The position numbers and the translations under genes were made by a program. Under the pieces are notes generated by a model. It saw only the letters and a list, made by a program, of their open reading frames with translations. It ran no database searches and had not been told where the DNA came from. Of a stretch of DNA of 64,000 nucleotides, positions 18,803-29,851 are shown piece by piece (the first letter of the stretch is position 1; each line of letters begins with the position of its first letter). The stretch is from Acidovorax sp. Leaf78. GTDB lineage: Bacteria > Pseudomonadota > Gammaproteobacteria > Burkholderiales > Burkholderiaceae_C. Location: contig NZ_LMLZ01000012.1 of NCBI RefSeq assembly GCF_001422735.1, positions 216,616 to 280,615 on the forward strand, in the 5' to 3' direction.

Positions 18803-20131
18803 ATGCTTGAGCGCCCGGGCCTCGCTGCGACGCCCCGCGTGTGGGAAGTTGGCGCGCTATGCCGCGCCATTGCTGATGCGCTGGAGGCAAGGTTCAATCC
18901 TGTCGCGGTGCGCGGCGAGATTACGGGCTTCTCGCGGGCATCCAGCGGTCATTGCTACTTCTCGGTCAAAGACGCGAACGGGCAGTTGCGCTGCGCGATG
19001 TTTCGGCGCGCTGCCAGCCTGCTTGACTTTTCGCCGCGGGATGGTGAGTTGGTCGAACTGCGCGGGCGCCTCGGCGTGTACGAGGCACGTGGCGACCTGC
19101 AGTTCATTGTCGAAAGCATGCAGCGTGCAGGGCAGGGTGCCCTGTTCGAGCAGTTCCTGCGCCTGAAGGCCCAGCTGGAGGCCGAGGGCCTGTTCGACGC
19201 TGCCCGCAAGCGACCGCTGCCCCTGATGCCCCGCGGCATCGGGCTGGTCACGTCGCTGGGCGCGGCGGCGCTGCACGACGTGGTCACCGCGCTGCGCCGC
19301 CGCGTGCCGCACATTCCGGTGGTGCTGGTCGCAGCCCAGGTGCAGGGCGGTGCAGCGCCTGCATCGCTGGTGGCGGCGCTATCAAAACTGTATCGGCTCG
19401 CGCAGGCGGGAAAAACGGCAGGGGCTGATCACAGCACCACGCCACCCATCGACACCATCTTGCTGGTGCGCGGTGGGGGCTCCATGGAAGACCTCTGGTC
19501 GTTCAACGACGAGCAACTGGCGCGCACCATCGTGCAGAGCCCGGTGCCGCTGGTCTCCGGCGTGGGCCATGAGACCGACTTCACCATTGCCGACTTCTGC
19601 GCCGACCTGCGTGCCCCGACACCCACGGCCGCCGCCGAGCTCGTGTCCCAGCCGCGCGCCGTGTGGCTGGGGGCACTGGACCTGATGGCCGAGCGCCTGG
19701 AGGACAGCCTGCAGCGCCAATTGGACAGCCGGCACCAGCGGCTGGACCAGGCCGCTGCGCGACTGGGGCGCCCGTCGGGCTTGGTCGCGCGCCAACAGCT
19801 ACAACTGGCGCGGCTGTCGCAGCACATGCGCCACGGTATGCTCCTGAAATTGCAGCGGCTGGCGCATACGCAGCAAGCGCTACAGGCAGATCTGCCCGTC
19901 AAAATACAGCGCCGCCTGGCCCACCAGGCAGAGCGGCTGGACCGTGCGGCCCTGCGTCTGCAATTGCTCGACCCGCGGCTGGTGCTGCAGCGCGGGTATG
20001 CATTGCTGACGGACGCCCAGGGGCACGCCGTGACCAGCGCGCAGCAAACCCATCCTGGCGATGCGTTGCGCGCCACGCTGGCCGATGGTGCGGTAGATGT
20101 GACCGTGACCGCCCAGCCCCGGCTGCTGTAG
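18803..20131 (+). CDS. xseA: Exodeoxyribonuclease VII large subunit
   Basis: This 442-residue catalytic subunit of ExoVII degrades single-stranded DNA from either end. It has an N-terminal OB fold (residues about 10-110: VWEVGALCRAIADAL, GHCYFSVKD), then the nuclease core with GLVTSLGAAALHDV, LLVRGGGSMEDLW and VSGVGHETDFTIADFCADLRAPTPTAAAEL. A helical region and a C-terminal RGYALLTDAQG follow. The frame is open to 18722, but the M at 18803 precedes the conserved start. A short low-complexity insert (QAGKTAGADHSTTPP) at about 210-225 starts near a piece resembling the dispersed repeat (19376-19405). Confidence 0.95.
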   Translation: MLERPGLAATPRVWEVGALCRAIADALEARFNPVAVRGEITGFSRASSGHCYFSVKDANGQLRCAMFRRAASLLDFSPRDGELVELRGRLGVYEARGDLQFIVESMQRAGQGALFEQFLRLKAQLEAEGLFDAARKRPLPLMPRGIGLVTSLGAAALHDVVTALRRRVPHIPVVLVAAQVQGGAAPASLVAALSKLYRLAQAGKTAGADHSTTPPIDTILLVRGGGSMEDLWSFNDEQLARTIVQSPVPLVSGVGHETDFTIADFCADLRAPTPTAAAELVSQPRAVWLGALDLMAERLEDSLQRQLDSRHQRLDQAAARLGRPSGLVARQQLQLARLSQHMRHGMLLKLQRLAHTQQALQADLPVKIQRRLAHQAERLDRAALRLQLLDPRLVLQRGYALLTDAQGHAVTSAQQTHPGDALRATLADGAVDVTVTAQPRLL

Positions 20132-20362
20132 CGGCTTGTTGCACGCTGCACGTGGCTAGTGGCATTCAAGGCACCGGGCATGGAACGTGGCTGTAGGACT
20201 GGCGCGCCATCGACAGGTTTTTGACGGCAGGGCTTGACGCGAGCCTGCACAGGTCATCCGATGTTCCTACAATGCCCCTTTCGCGCTGTGTCCGACTGCA
20301 TTGCCGAGGTAAGCGCTGCAGATGGCATGCATCCCAGAATTTCAAACCACGAGGAAAACACC

Positions 20363-20944
20363 ATGGAACATACCCTTCCCCCGCTGCCCTACGCCATCGA
20401 CGCCCTGGCGCCGCACTACAGCCAGGAAACCCTGGAGTACCACCACGGCAAGCACCACAACGCGTATGTGGTGAACCTCAACAACCTGCAAAAGGGCACC
20501 GAGTTTGAAAACCTGACGCTCGAAGAGATCGTCAAGAAGTCCAGCGGCGGCATCTACAACAACGCTGCGCAAATCTGGAACCACACCTTCTTCTGGAACT
20601 GCATGGCCCCCCAAGGCGGCGGCGAGCCATCGGGCGCGCTGGCAGCAGCCATCAACGCCAAGTGGGGCAGCTACGCCGCGTTCAAGGAAGCCTTCGTCAA
20701 GAGCGCCGTGGGCAACTTCGGTTCGGGCTGGACCTGGCTGGTGAAGAAGGCCGACGGCAGCGTGGACATCGTCAACACCGGCGCTGCCGGCACGCCGCTG
20801 ACCACCGCTGACAAGGCGCTGCTGACGGTCGACGTGTGGGAGCACGCGTACTACATCGACTACCGCAATATGCGCCCCAAGTTCGTCGAGACCTTCCTCG
20901 ACAAGCTGGTCAACTGGAAGTTCGCTGAAGCCAACTTCGCCTGA
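20363..20944 (+). CDS. sodB: Superoxide dismutase [Fe]
   Basis: This 193-residue cytoplasmic enzyme turns superoxide into oxygen and peroxide. All metal ligands are present: His27 (LEYHHGKHH), His74 ([10 protein letters not shown]), Asp157 and His161 (DVWEHAYY). [14 protein letters not shown] is the pattern of iron-type SodB. ATG 20363 follows a GAGGAAA ribosome site and gives the standard [10 protein letters not shown] start; the longer frame from 20234 is not supported. A strong terminator follows. Confidence 0.97.
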   Translation: MEHTLPPLPYAIDALAPHYSQETLEYHHGKHHNAYVVNLNNLQKGTEFENLTLEEIVKKSSGGIYNNAAQIWNHTFFWNCMAPQGGGEPSGALAAAINAKWGSYAAFKEAFVKSAVGNFGSGWTWLVKKADGSVDIVNTGAAGTPLTTADKALLTVDVWEHAYYIDYRNMRPKFVETFLDKLVNWKFAEANFA

Positions 20945-20989
20945 TCCTCGGCGGTCCGTCCACCCGTTGCGTTACGCGGCGGGTGCACG

Positions 20990-21018
20990 AAAAAAGCGGC
21001 TGCAGGGCCGCTTTTTTT
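20990..21018 (+). terminator. Rho-independent terminator after sodB
   Basis: AAAAGCGGC pairs with GCCGCTTTT around TGCAGG, followed by seven T. The stem begins about 48 bp past the sodB stop codon. Confidence 0.93.
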
Positions 21019-21079
21019 ATGGTCGCATCCAGCGGGTAGGCAGAATTTTGGGATGCCTTCCGCTTTTACTGCAAGGTTT

Positions 21080-21112
21080 TATTGCTATTGAAAGTATAGC
21101 AATTGATCGGTT
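21080..21112 (+). repeat. Partial copy of the dispersed repeat between sodB and the DUF192 gene
   Basis: TATTGCTATTGAAAGTATAGC matches the left end of the repeat family (TTGCTAT-AAA--TATAGC). The rest is diverged. The gap 21019-21166 holds nothing else recognised. Confidence 0.55.
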
Positions 21113-21166
21113 GAGCTACCGACCGAAGCTCCAGTGCCGACCCCGTCAGGTGGTCGGCGCCAGAGG

Positions 21167-21655
21167 TCACTTGCGGCGAAACGGCGCCCCGCCGAGCTTG
21201 GCGCCAGCCTTGATGCCCTTCTGCGCGAACCAGCCCTGGTTCATCTCCAGCACATAGCGCACCGGCTTGGCCGAGCAGTGCGAGTCCAGAGTCTGCGGCT
21301 TCATGTCGGCCAGGTTCACGACAGTGCCGTCATCGTCCACGAACGCCGCCGTAAGCGGCAGCAGGGTGTTCTTCATCCAGAAGCATTGCTGGGCCGGTTG
21401 TTCGAAAACGAACAGCATGCCTTCGTGCTGGGGCATCTCCTTGCGGTGCATGAGCCCGGTCTGGCGCTGGTCCGGCGTGGCGGCCACCTGGGCGTCGATG
21501 CGGTGCATGCCGGATGTCAGCTCCACACGCTGCAGATTGAGCTGCGGCCCGTCCTGGGAATGGGCCGCACCGCCCAGCAGCCCCAAGGCGATCAACAGGG
21601 AGGCCGCCAGGGTTTGGCGAGCGGGGGAGACGAATGCAAGAGCGGAAATCTTCAT
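21167..21655 (-). CDS. DUF192 family exported protein
   Basis: The 162-residue product has an N-terminal signal peptide (hydrophobic LAASLLIALGLLGGAAHS). The DUF192 core follows: QVAATPDQRQTGLMHRKEMPQHEGMLFVF, CFWMKNTLLPLTAAFVDDDGTVVNLADM and a C-terminal VLEMNQGWFAQKGIKAGAKL. The family is periplasmic and of unproven function; its fold is compact with a conserved Met/Trp/Lys patch. It is leftward and convergent with sodB. Confidence 0.88.
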   Translation of the reverse strand: MKISALAFVSPARQTLAASLLIALGLLGGAAHSQDGPQLNLQRVELTSGMHRIDAQVAATPDQRQTGLMHRKEMPQHEGMLFVFEQPAQQCFWMKNTLLPLTAAFVDDDGTVVNLADMKPQTLDSHCSAKPVRYVLEMNQGWFAQKGIKAGAKLGGAPFRRK

Positions 21656-21861
21656 GGGCGAGGCTTTCGGTTCATCGGGGACGCCAGGGTGGCAGGGCGG
21701 CTGGACGGCAGCAAGTATGGCGCAGTGGTTGCAGGTGTTCGCTGCAGGATGCTGTGCCGGTCTGCAGCGGGTTTGCAGCCCGTCAGGCTATGGAGCCGCT
21801 CGCGCCGCAAAAATTCCAGCGACCGGCGGCGAGCTCACAGTACTTTGAGCGCCCACCAAGC

Positions 21862-21886
21862 AAAACGCCCGCAAATGCGGGCGATT
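21862..21886 (-). terminator. Short hairpin terminator after the small Ala/Lys-rich gene
   Basis: CGCCCGCA (21866-21873) pairs with TGCGGGCG (21876-21883). Read leftward it is followed by TTTTG. It lies about 45 bp past the stop codon of the gene at 21929-22144. Confidence 0.7.
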
Positions 21887-21928
21887 TCGAGGCGGTGGTC
21901 AGGACCGGAGAGGCCCTGAACGCCCAGA

Positions 21929-22144
21929 TCAGGCTGCCTTGTGGGCGGTTTTCTTCTTGGCAACCTTCTTGCCGGTCTTCTTCTTGGCAGTGTGGGTGGC
22001 CTTGGTCTTCGCTACAGGAGCGGGTGCTGCAGCTGCGGGGGCAGCGACGGGAGCAGGAGCGGGGGCGGGAGCCGTTGCGGGTGCCTGTGCAAAAGCACCT
22101 GCAGCGAACAGGCCAGCCACCAGGACAGCGAGGAGTTTTTTCAT
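21929..22144 (-). CDS. Small exported Ala/Pro-rich protein with a Lys-rich C-terminus
   Basis: The 71-residue product starts MKKLLAVLVAGLFAAGAFAQ, a clear signal peptide with AFA cleavage. A low-complexity Ala/Pro/Val stretch follows, then a basic end (KTKATHTAKKKTGKKVAKKK). The mature protein is about 50 residues, likely unstructured and strongly positive. Similar small histone-H1-like exported proteins are common in Comamonadaceae (recollection) and have no agreed function; binding to anionic surface polymers or nucleic acid is a guess. ATG 22144 was chosen for the signal peptide. Confidence 0.72.
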   Translation of the reverse strand: MKKLLAVLVAGLFAAGAFAQAPATAPAPAPAPVAAPAAAAPAPVAKTKATHTAKKKTGKKVAKKKTAHKAA

Positions 22145-22344
22145 ATATGCCGTTTCCAGTGTTGTTGAACCGAGGGTTGAGGGCCATGCGCAAAACCGCA
22201 CAGCTCCACTCGCAACGATAGCAGTGGCGCGCCCGTTGACAGGGTCTTTTGCGATTTTTTTTGTCATTAGAATTGTTTGGTTTTGATTGCCTGCATGGCA
22301 TCACCTGCCGACTCATGTCAGCTTCCACTGGAGACCACCGTTTC

Positions 22345-23604
<1,260 letters not shown>

Positions 23605-23641
23605 GCAGCCGCACGCCCTGCGTGGGTGCCACATGCCGATG

Positions 23642-23678
23642 AGCCCCTGTTGCCGTCGCCGGCCACAGGGGCTTTTTT
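23642..23678 (+). terminator. Rho-independent terminator after icd
   Basis: AGCCCCTGT (23642-23650) pairs with ACAGGGGCT (23665-23673), followed by six T. The rest of the 317-bp gap before the kinase gene (to 23921) shows no gene. Confidence 0.88.
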
Positions 23679-23921
23679 CGGGTGGGCGCAAGCCAGGCAA
23701 TCCCTGCCCCGTGACACGCTGGCATGGACATTTGCGGGTTGGCATTTCTGCGGCATGCTTCTAAGATGATTTCGACCTGCCGCTTCGGCAGGGGCACGGC
23801 CTGCGCATGCACCCCGGCAGGCCGTGCACACAACGAACATTTCGACGGCCGTTCATGGCTGCCAGCGCACCTGCTGGCACGACCTGCCTGCAAATGACGG
23901 ACCGATCGCCCGGAGGGCTCA

Positions 23922-25772
23922 ATGGGATCTGATTTTTCGGTCGGATACTGGGAACAGAACCCCGATGCGTTGCTGGTGCTGTCCCCGCAGGGCGCAGTGC
24001 TCCACTGGAACGCGGCGGCCGAGGCGATCTTTGGCTACACCGAGTCCGAGGCCCGGGGCCGGCCCATTGCCGAGCTCATCGTGCCCGCCGACCAGGTGCG
24101 GGAGGAAGAAAGCATCCGCGCCCAGGCGCTGCGCGGCTCGACCACCGTGCACGAGTCGGTGCGCCGGCGCAAGGATGGCTCGCTCGTGCACGTCAACGTC
24201 TCGACCAAGGCGGTGCGCGATGCGGACGGAGAGGTGCTTTATTTCCTGTCGAGCAAGAAGGACGTCACTCAGCTCAAGGTGCAGCGGGATGCCAAGCTGC
24301 TGGAAGCGCGTTTTCGCGACCTGCTCGAATCCACCCCCGACGCGATCGTCATGGTCAACGTGACCGGCCGCATCGTGCTCGTGAACTCGCAGGCCGAGCG
24401 CCTGTTCGGCTATGTGCGGTCAGAGCTGATCGGGCAGTCGATCGAGACGCTGCTGCCCCACCGCTACCGCGGAGCGCACCTGGGCCACCGCAGCGGCTTC
24501 TTTGCCCAGCCGCGCACGCGCACCATGGGCGCGGGGCTGGAGCTGTACGGGCTGCGCAAGGGCGGGGACGAGTTCCCGGTGGAGATCAGCCTGAGCCCGC
24601 TCGTCACCGAGGAAGGCACGATGGCGATGACGGCCATCCGCGACATCACCGACCGCAAGCGGGCCGACCAGAAGTTCAAGGACCTGCTGGAAGCGGCGCC
24701 GGACGCCATGGTCATCGTCAACCGGGACGGGCGCATCGTGCTGGTCAACTCGCAGGCCGTGAAGCTGTTCGGCTGGAGCCGCGAGGAACTGCTGGGCCAG
24801 CCGGTCGAACTCCTGGTTCCCCGCCGGTTCGCGCAGCGCCACCCCGAGCACCGCCACGGCTTCTTCGCCGAGCCGCGCGCCCGCTCCATGGGCGCGGGGC
24901 TCGACCTGTACGGCCTGCGCAAGGACGGCAGCGAATTCCCGGTGGAGATCAGCCTGAGCCCGCTCGACACGGAGGAGGGCCTGTTCGTGTCGAGCGCGAT
25001 CCGCGATGTCACCGAGCGCAAGCTCATCGAGCGGGCGCTGCGCGACAAGAATCTGGAGCTTGAAAATGCGGCGCTGGTCAAAGACCGCTTCCTGGCCAGC
25101 ATGTCCCACGAGCTGCGCACCCCGCTCAACGCCATCATCGGCTTCACCGGCACATTGATCATGCAGCTGCCCGGCCCGCTCAACCCCGAGCAGGACAAGC
25201 AGCTGCGCATCGTGCAGACCGGAGCGCGCCACCTGCTGTCGCTCATCAACGACCTGCTGGACGTGGCCAAGCTCAGCGCCAACAAGGCATCGTTCAACCT
25301 GGAGGCGCTCGACGGCCGCAGCCTGGTCGAAGAAGTCGCCGCCACGCTCGAGCCCGAGGCCCGGCGCAAGGGCCTGGCCTTTGCCGTGCACCTGCCCCCG
25401 GGTGCCGTGCCGCTGTACACCGACCGCAGGGCGGTCAGCCAGATCCTCATCAACCTGGTGGGCAATGCGATCAAGTTCACGTCCGGGGGCAGCGTGGACG
25501 TGACGCTGGAGACCGCCACCCAGGCCACGAGGCGCATGGTCCGTGTCAGCGTGCGGGACACCGGGCCCGGCATCCCTGTGCAAGAGCAGTCGCGCCTGTT
25601 TGAGGCTTTTTCCCGGGTGGAGACGGCGGAGCGCAGGCACCAGGAGGGCACGGGCCTGGGCCTGCACCTGAGCCGCAAGCTGGCCGAGGCGCTGGGCGGG
25701 AGCGTGGACTTTGAAAGCACGCAAGGGCAGGGCAGCCTCTTTACCGTGGAAATTCCGGAGAGCAGCGCATGA
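23922..25772 (+). CDS. Triple-PAS sensor histidine kinase
   Basis: This 616-residue soluble kinase has no membrane helix. PAS1 spans about residues 5-117, PAS2 128-245 and PAS3 250-367, then HisKA (about 385-450, phospho-His in [13 protein letters not shown]) and HATPase (about 497-612, N box [12 protein letters not shown]1 [10 protein letters not shown]2 [13 protein letters not shown]). PAS2 and PAS3 are recent duplicates: both carry [21 protein letters not shown] and [11 protein letters not shown]. The signal is unknown, probably cytosolic redox, light or a small ligand. Its stop overlaps the next gene's ATG, so it is co-translated with the receiver protein. Confidence 0.93.
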   Translation: MGSDFSVGYWEQNPDALLVLSPQGAVLHWNAAAEAIFGYTESEARGRPIAELIVPADQVREEESIRAQALRGSTTVHESVRRRKDGSLVHVNVSTKAVRDADGEVLYFLSSKKDVTQLKVQRDAKLLEARFRDLLESTPDAIVMVNVTGRIVLVNSQAERLFGYVRSELIGQSIETLLPHRYRGAHLGHRSGFFAQPRTRTMGAGLELYGLRKGGDEFPVEISLSPLVTEEGTMAMTAIRDITDRKRADQKFKDLLEAAPDAMVIVNRDGRIVLVNSQAVKLFGWSREELLGQPVELLVPRRFAQRHPEHRHGFFAEPRARSMGAGLDLYGLRKDGSEFPVEISLSPLDTEEGLFVSSAIRDVTERKLIERALRDKNLELENAALVKDRFLASMSHELRTPLNAIIGFTGTLIMQLPGPLNPEQDKQLRIVQTGARHLLSLINDLLDVAKLSANKASFNLEALDGRSLVEEVAATLEPEARRKGLAFAVHLPPGAVPLYTDRRAVSQILINLVGNAIKFTSGGSVDVTLETATQATRRMVRVSVRDTGPGIPVQEQSRLFEAFSRVETAERRHQEGTGLGLHLSRKLAEALGGSVDFESTQGQGSLFTVEIPESSA

Positions 25773-26170
25773 CACAGAGAGCCACGATTTTGGTCATCGA
25801 GGACGATGAGGCCAGCCGCCAGTTGGTCATCTACCTGCTGGAGGACGCGGGCCACCGCGTGCTGGCCGCAGAAAACGGTGCGCTGGGCCTGGCGATGGCC
25901 CTGGCCGAGGGGCCGGACGTGATTCTGTGCGACCTGCAGATGCCCGTGATGAACGGCTACGAGGTGGCGCACAACCTGCGTTCCAACTCCAGTTGGCGCG
26001 TGGTGCCCCTGGTCGCGGTGACGGCGTTCTCCATGCCCGGCGACCGCGAGAAGGCGCTGGAGGTGGGCTTTGACGACCACCTCTCCAAACCCATCACGCC
26101 CGAGACCTTCGTGCGCCAGATCGAGGCGTTTCTCGGCCCGTCCTTCCACTCACCGCCAGGCGCGGCCTGA
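25769..26170 (+). CDS. Single-domain response regulator (CheY-like)
   Basis: The 133-residue product is one receiver domain. Acidic pocket residues are in VIEDDE, the phospho-acceptor is D55 in [13 protein letters not shown], and the conserved Thr (AVTAFS) and Lys (SKPITPE) are present. There is no output domain, so it works by binding another protein, perhaps relaying phosphate between the upstream kinase and the downstream EAL protein. It overlaps the kinase gene by four bases (ATGA) and ends 15 bp before the next gene. Confidence 0.93.
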   Translation: MTQRATILVIEDDEASRQLVIYLLEDAGHRVLAAENGALGLAMALAEGPDVILCDLQMPVMNGYEVAHNLRSNSSWRVVPLVAVTAFSMPGDREKALEVGFDDHLSKPITPETFVRQIEAFLGPSFHSPPGAA

Positions 26171-26185
26171 CACGGCGGAGCGCGC

Positions 26186-29100
26186 ATGGCCAAGATTCTC
26201 GTCGTCGACGACATCCCGGTGAACCGGGCGCTGGTGGTGACGCTGGTGGGGCACAGCGGCCACCAGGCGCTGGAGGCGTCCGATGGCGCCCAGGCGTTGG
26301 CCATGGTGCGCGCGGAGCGGCCCGATCTGGTGATCTCCGACATCCTGATGCCCACGATGGACGGCTTCGAGTTCGTGCGGCAGATGCGTGCCGACCCCGA
26401 ACTGGCCGGCACGCAGGTGATCTTCTACAGCGCGCACTACCGCGAGCAGGAGGCCCGCAACCTCGCGGCAGCCTGCGGCGTGCGCCAGGTGCTGGCCAAG
26501 CCCTGCGAGCCGCAGGACATCCTGGCGGCCATCGAGCAGGCGCTGACCGAGGTGGCCCCGCCGGCACCACATCTGGAGCGCAGCTTCCAGACGCAGCACC
26601 TGCAGTTGATGACCGACAAGCTCAACGGCAACGTGGCCGAGCTCGAAGCCATGAACCGCCGCCTGGCGGCGCTTACCGACCTGAACCTGCAACTGGCCTC
26701 CGAGCGCGACCCCCAGGTGCTGCTGGCCAACGTCTGCCGTGGCGCGCGGGAGCTGGTGGGGGCGCAGTATGTGGTGCTGTGCGTGGTGCGCAAGGACATC
26801 CACGCATCGCTCGTGTGCACCAGCGGCATCGAGGCCGCCACCACCGGTGCGCCGGATCTGCCGGTGGTCTCGCACGGCCTGCTCGGGCAGGTGCGCGCCC
26901 AGCGCCGCGCCCAGCGGTTCGTGCAAGCTGGCGGCGACCCGCGGTCCGTGGGGCTGCCTGCGGGCTACCCGGCCCTGCACACCGCGGTGATCGCGCCCAT
27001 CACCTCACTGTCGTTTTCGTATGGCTGGCTGTGCCTGGTCAACAAGCTGGGCGCAGCGGAGTTCAGTGCCGAGGATGAAAAGATCCTCTCCATCCTGGGC
27101 GCGCAGGTGGGCCGCATCTATGAAAACGGCAGTCTCTACGCCGAGGTGCAGCGGCACGCGGACCGGCTGCAGCTGGAGGTGCTGGAGCGCAAGCGCGTCA
27201 TCGAGGAACTGCGGGCCAGCGAGGCCGGCCTGCACCGCGCGCAGGTGCTGGCCAAGATCACGCACGTGATCAGCGGGCGCGATGGCGTCTTCGAAAGCTG
27301 GCCCGATACCTGTCCTGCCATGCTGGGCGTCACGCCCGAGGCCATGCCGCAGTCGGCCCGCGAGTGGCTGGCCCGGGTCTACCCCGACGACCAGCCCCTG
27401 TACCGCGCACGGGCCCAGCAGGCCGGGCGGCAACGCGTGCGCATGGATTTCACCTACCGGCTGGTGCGTGCCGATGGCGCGCTGCTCCACCTGCGCCAGG
27501 TGATGGAGCCCCTGCCTCCCGAAGACGGTGCGCCCGAGAAGTTCCGCTGGTTCAACACCATCCAGGACATCAGCGTACAAAAGCGCGCCGAAGAGGCCCT
27601 GCGCGAGAGCGACCGGCGCTTCAACGACATGCTGGACAAGGTCGAGATGATCTCCGTCATGCTCGACAACGAAGGCCGCGTCACCTACTGCAACGACTAC
27701 CTGCTCAAGCTCACCGGCTGGCAGCACGAGGAGGTGGCGGGCCAAAGCTGGTTCGCGCTGTTCCTGCCGCCCGAGCAGACGCACATCCGCCAGGTGTTTG
27801 CCGACGTGCTGGCGGGGCGGTCCTCGACCTGGCACTACGACAACGAAATCGTCACCCGCTCGGGCGAGCGTCGGCTGGTGCACTGGAACAACACCGTCCT
27901 GCGCTCCGTGGGCGGCCAGGTCACGGGCGTCGCGGCACTGGGCGAGGACATCACCGAGCGCAAGGAGGCCGAGCGCAAGATCAAGCGCCTCAACCGCGTG
28001 TACGCCATGCTCAGCGGCATCAACACCTTGATCGTGCGCGTTCGCAACCGTGAAGAGCTTTTTCAGGGCGCCTGCCGCGTGGCCGTGGAGGCCGGGCAGT
28101 TCAAGATCGCCTGGGTGGGTCGCGTGGACGAGGCCCAGATGAAGCTCGTGCCGGTGGCGCTGGCTGGCGCCGAGCCCGAGTTTCTGGTGCGCGTGCGGGA
28201 ACGGCTGGGCCTGTACGCACAGCCCACCGCGGGCGAGGCGCTGAGCGCCGAGGTGGCCCGCACCGGGCAGCCGGCGGTGTGCGACGACGTGCGCGGCGAC
28301 CCGCGCATCGTGCTGCCTGATCTGCTCGCGCAGAACGGCGTGGCATCGCTGGCCATGCTGCCGCTGATGGTGGCGAACAAGGTGGTGGGCGTGCTCGCGC
28401 TGTTCTCCGAAGAAGTGGGTTTCTTTGACGCGGTCGAGGTCAAGCTGCTGATGGAGCTGGCCGGCGACATCGGCTTTGCGCTCGACCACCTCGACAAGGA
28501 AGAGCGCCTGAGCTACCTGGCCTTCTACGACGAGATCACCGGCCTGCCCAACCGCACGCTGTTCCTGGAGCGCAGCGCCCAGCACCTGCGCTCGCGCGAA
28601 GGCTCCCGGGCCCTGCAGGGCCTGGCACTGATGGACATCAGCCGGTTTCGCTTCGTCAACGACACGCTGGGGCGCCAGCGGGGCGATGAGCTGCTGCGGC
28701 AGGTGGGCGAGCGGCTGCAGAAAGCCGCTGGCGAGGCCTATTGCGTGGCGCGCATCGGCATCAACAGCTTTGGCATCTCGGTCACCGACGCCCGCGACGC
28801 CGATGCCGTGGCCCTGGCGGTGGACCACCTGATGCGCAGCTGCTTTGATGCGCCCTTCGTTCTGGGCGACACCGAACTGCGCATGGCCGCCAAGGCCGGC
28901 GTGGCCTTGTACCCGCTGGACGGCGCCGATGCAGAGGCCTTGCTGCGCAACGCCGAGGCGGCGGCGAACAAGGCCAAGGCATCGGCAGAAAGTCTGCTGT
29001 TCTACACCGCGGGCATGAACACCCGCGTGGCCGAGACACTGAGCCTGGAAGGGCGCCTGCGCCAGGCCCTGGAAGAGGGCCAGTTCGTGCTGCACTACCA

Positions 29101-29821
29101 GCCCAAGCAGCGCCTGGCGGACGGCCAGATCGTGGGCGCCGAAGCCCTGATCCGCTGGAACGATCCGCGCCGCGGCCTGGTGCCGCCGGGGCTCTTCATC
29201 CCGGTGCTGGAGGAGACCGGCCTCATCTACGACGTGGGCCGCTGGGCCCTGCAGCAGGCGCTGCAGGACAACCAGCGCTGGCGCCACGCGGGCCACACGG
29301 CGCTGCGCGTGGCGGTCAATGTGTCGGCCCTGCAGTTGCGCCACCGCAACTTCATCGCCGAAGTGCGGCAGGCCCTAGCGTTCGATTCCGGCGCCGGTGC
29401 GGGGCTGGAGCTCGAGCTCACCGAAAGCATGGTGATGGACGATGTGGAGCACAGCCGCCGCAGCCTGCACGCGCTGCGCGAGATGGGCATCACCGTGGCC
29501 ATCGACGACTTCGGCACGGGCTTCTCGTCGCTGAGCTACCTGGCCACGCTGCCCGCGGACACGCTCAAGATCGACCGGTCCTTCGTCATGGGCATGGACA
29601 CCACCTCGCAAGGCCACGTGCTGGTGTCCACCATCATCAACCTGGCGCACTCGCTGGCGCTCAACGTGGTGGCCGAAGGGGTCGAGACGCAGGACCAACT
29701 GCGCCGCCTGGCACTGCTGGGTTGCGATGAAATCCAGGGCTACCTGCTGAGCCGCCCCCTGCCGGTCGAGGCGTTCGAGCAGCAGTTCCTGGGCGCGCAC
29801 CCGGCGGCGCCGTCGCTCTGA
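26186..29821 (+). CDS. REC-GAF-PAS-PAS-GAF-GGDEF-EAL cyclic-di-GMP phosphodiesterase
   Basis: This is a 1211-residue multidomain regulator. The receiver (1-122) has phospho-acceptor D52 (ISDILMPTMDGFE). GAF follows at about 155-315, two PAS at 345-475 and 480-595, a second GAF at 605-770, GGDEF at 777-940 and EAL at 952-1200. The GGDEF signature is replaced by GINSFG, so cyclase activity should be lost. The EAL domain keeps AEALIRW, ELTESMVMDD, DDFGTGFSSLSYL, KIDRSF and VAEGVET, so it should degrade c-di-GMP. It is the third gene of the operon; the receiver makes it a likely target of the kinase at 23922. Confidence 0.93.
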   Translation: MAKILVVDDIPVNRALVVTLVGHSGHQALEASDGAQALAMVRAERPDLVISDILMPTMDGFEFVRQMRADPELAGTQVIFYSAHYREQEARNLAAACGVRQVLAKPCEPQDILAAIEQALTEVAPPAPHLERSFQTQHLQLMTDKLNGNVAELEAMNRRLAALTDLNLQLASERDPQVLLANVCRGARELVGAQYVVLCVVRKDIHASLVCTSGIEAATTGAPDLPVVSHGLLGQVRAQRRAQRFVQAGGDPRSVGLPAGYPALHTAVIAPITSLSFSYGWLCLVNKLGAAEFSAEDEKILSILGAQVGRIYENGSLYAEVQRHADRLQLEVLERKRVIEELRASEAGLHRAQVLAKITHVISGRDGVFESWPDTCPAMLGVTPEAMPQSAREWLARVYPDDQPLYRARAQQAGRQRVRMDFTYRLVRADGALLHLRQVMEPLPPEDGAPEKFRWFNTIQDISVQKRAEEALRESDRRFNDMLDKVEMISVMLDNEGRVTYCNDYLLKLTGWQHEEVAGQSWFALFLPPEQTHIRQVFADVLAGRSSTWHYDNEIVTRSGERRLVHWNNTVLRSVGGQVTGVAALGEDITERKEAERKIKRLNRVYAMLSGINTLIVRVRNREELFQGACRVAVEAGQFKIAWVGRVDEAQMKLVPVALAGAEPEFLVRVRERLGLYAQPTAGEALSAEVARTGQPAVCDDVRGDPRIVLPDLLAQNGVASLAMLPLMVANKVVGVLALFSEEVGFFDAVEVKLLMELAGDIGFALDHLDKEERLSYLAFYDEITGLPNRTLFLERSAQHLRSREGSRALQGLALMDISRFRFVNDTLGRQRGDELLRQVGERLQKAAGEAYCVARIGINSFGISVTDARDADAVALAVDHLMRSCFDAPFVLGDTELRMAAKAGVALYPLDGADAEALLRNAEAAANKAKASAESLLFYTAGMNTRVAETLSLEGRLRQALEEGQFVLHYQPKQRLADGQIVGAEALIRWNDPRRGLVPPGLFIPVLEETGLIYDVGRWALQQALQDNQRWRHAGHTALRVAVNVSALQLRHRNFIAEVRQALAFDSGAGAGLELELTESMVMDDVEHSRRSLHALREMGITVAIDDFGTGFSSLSYLATLPADTLKIDRSFVMGMDTTSQGHVLVSTIINLAHSLALNVVAEGVETQDQLRRLALLGCDEIQGYLLSRPLPVEAFEQQFLGAHPAAPSL

Positions 29822-29851
29822 CCTGACGCCGCCCCTGGTGAGGGGTGTGGC

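Noticed and set aside
28500..29020. Active diguanylate cyclase in the large signalling protein
   Set aside because: The GGDEF signature is replaced by GINSFG, so the domain is most likely inactive or only regulatory.
27005..29344. Leftward 779-codon open frame
   Set aside because: It is antisense to the GAF/PAS/GGDEF/EAL protein, has a His/Gln-rich, non-protein-like composition and no motif.
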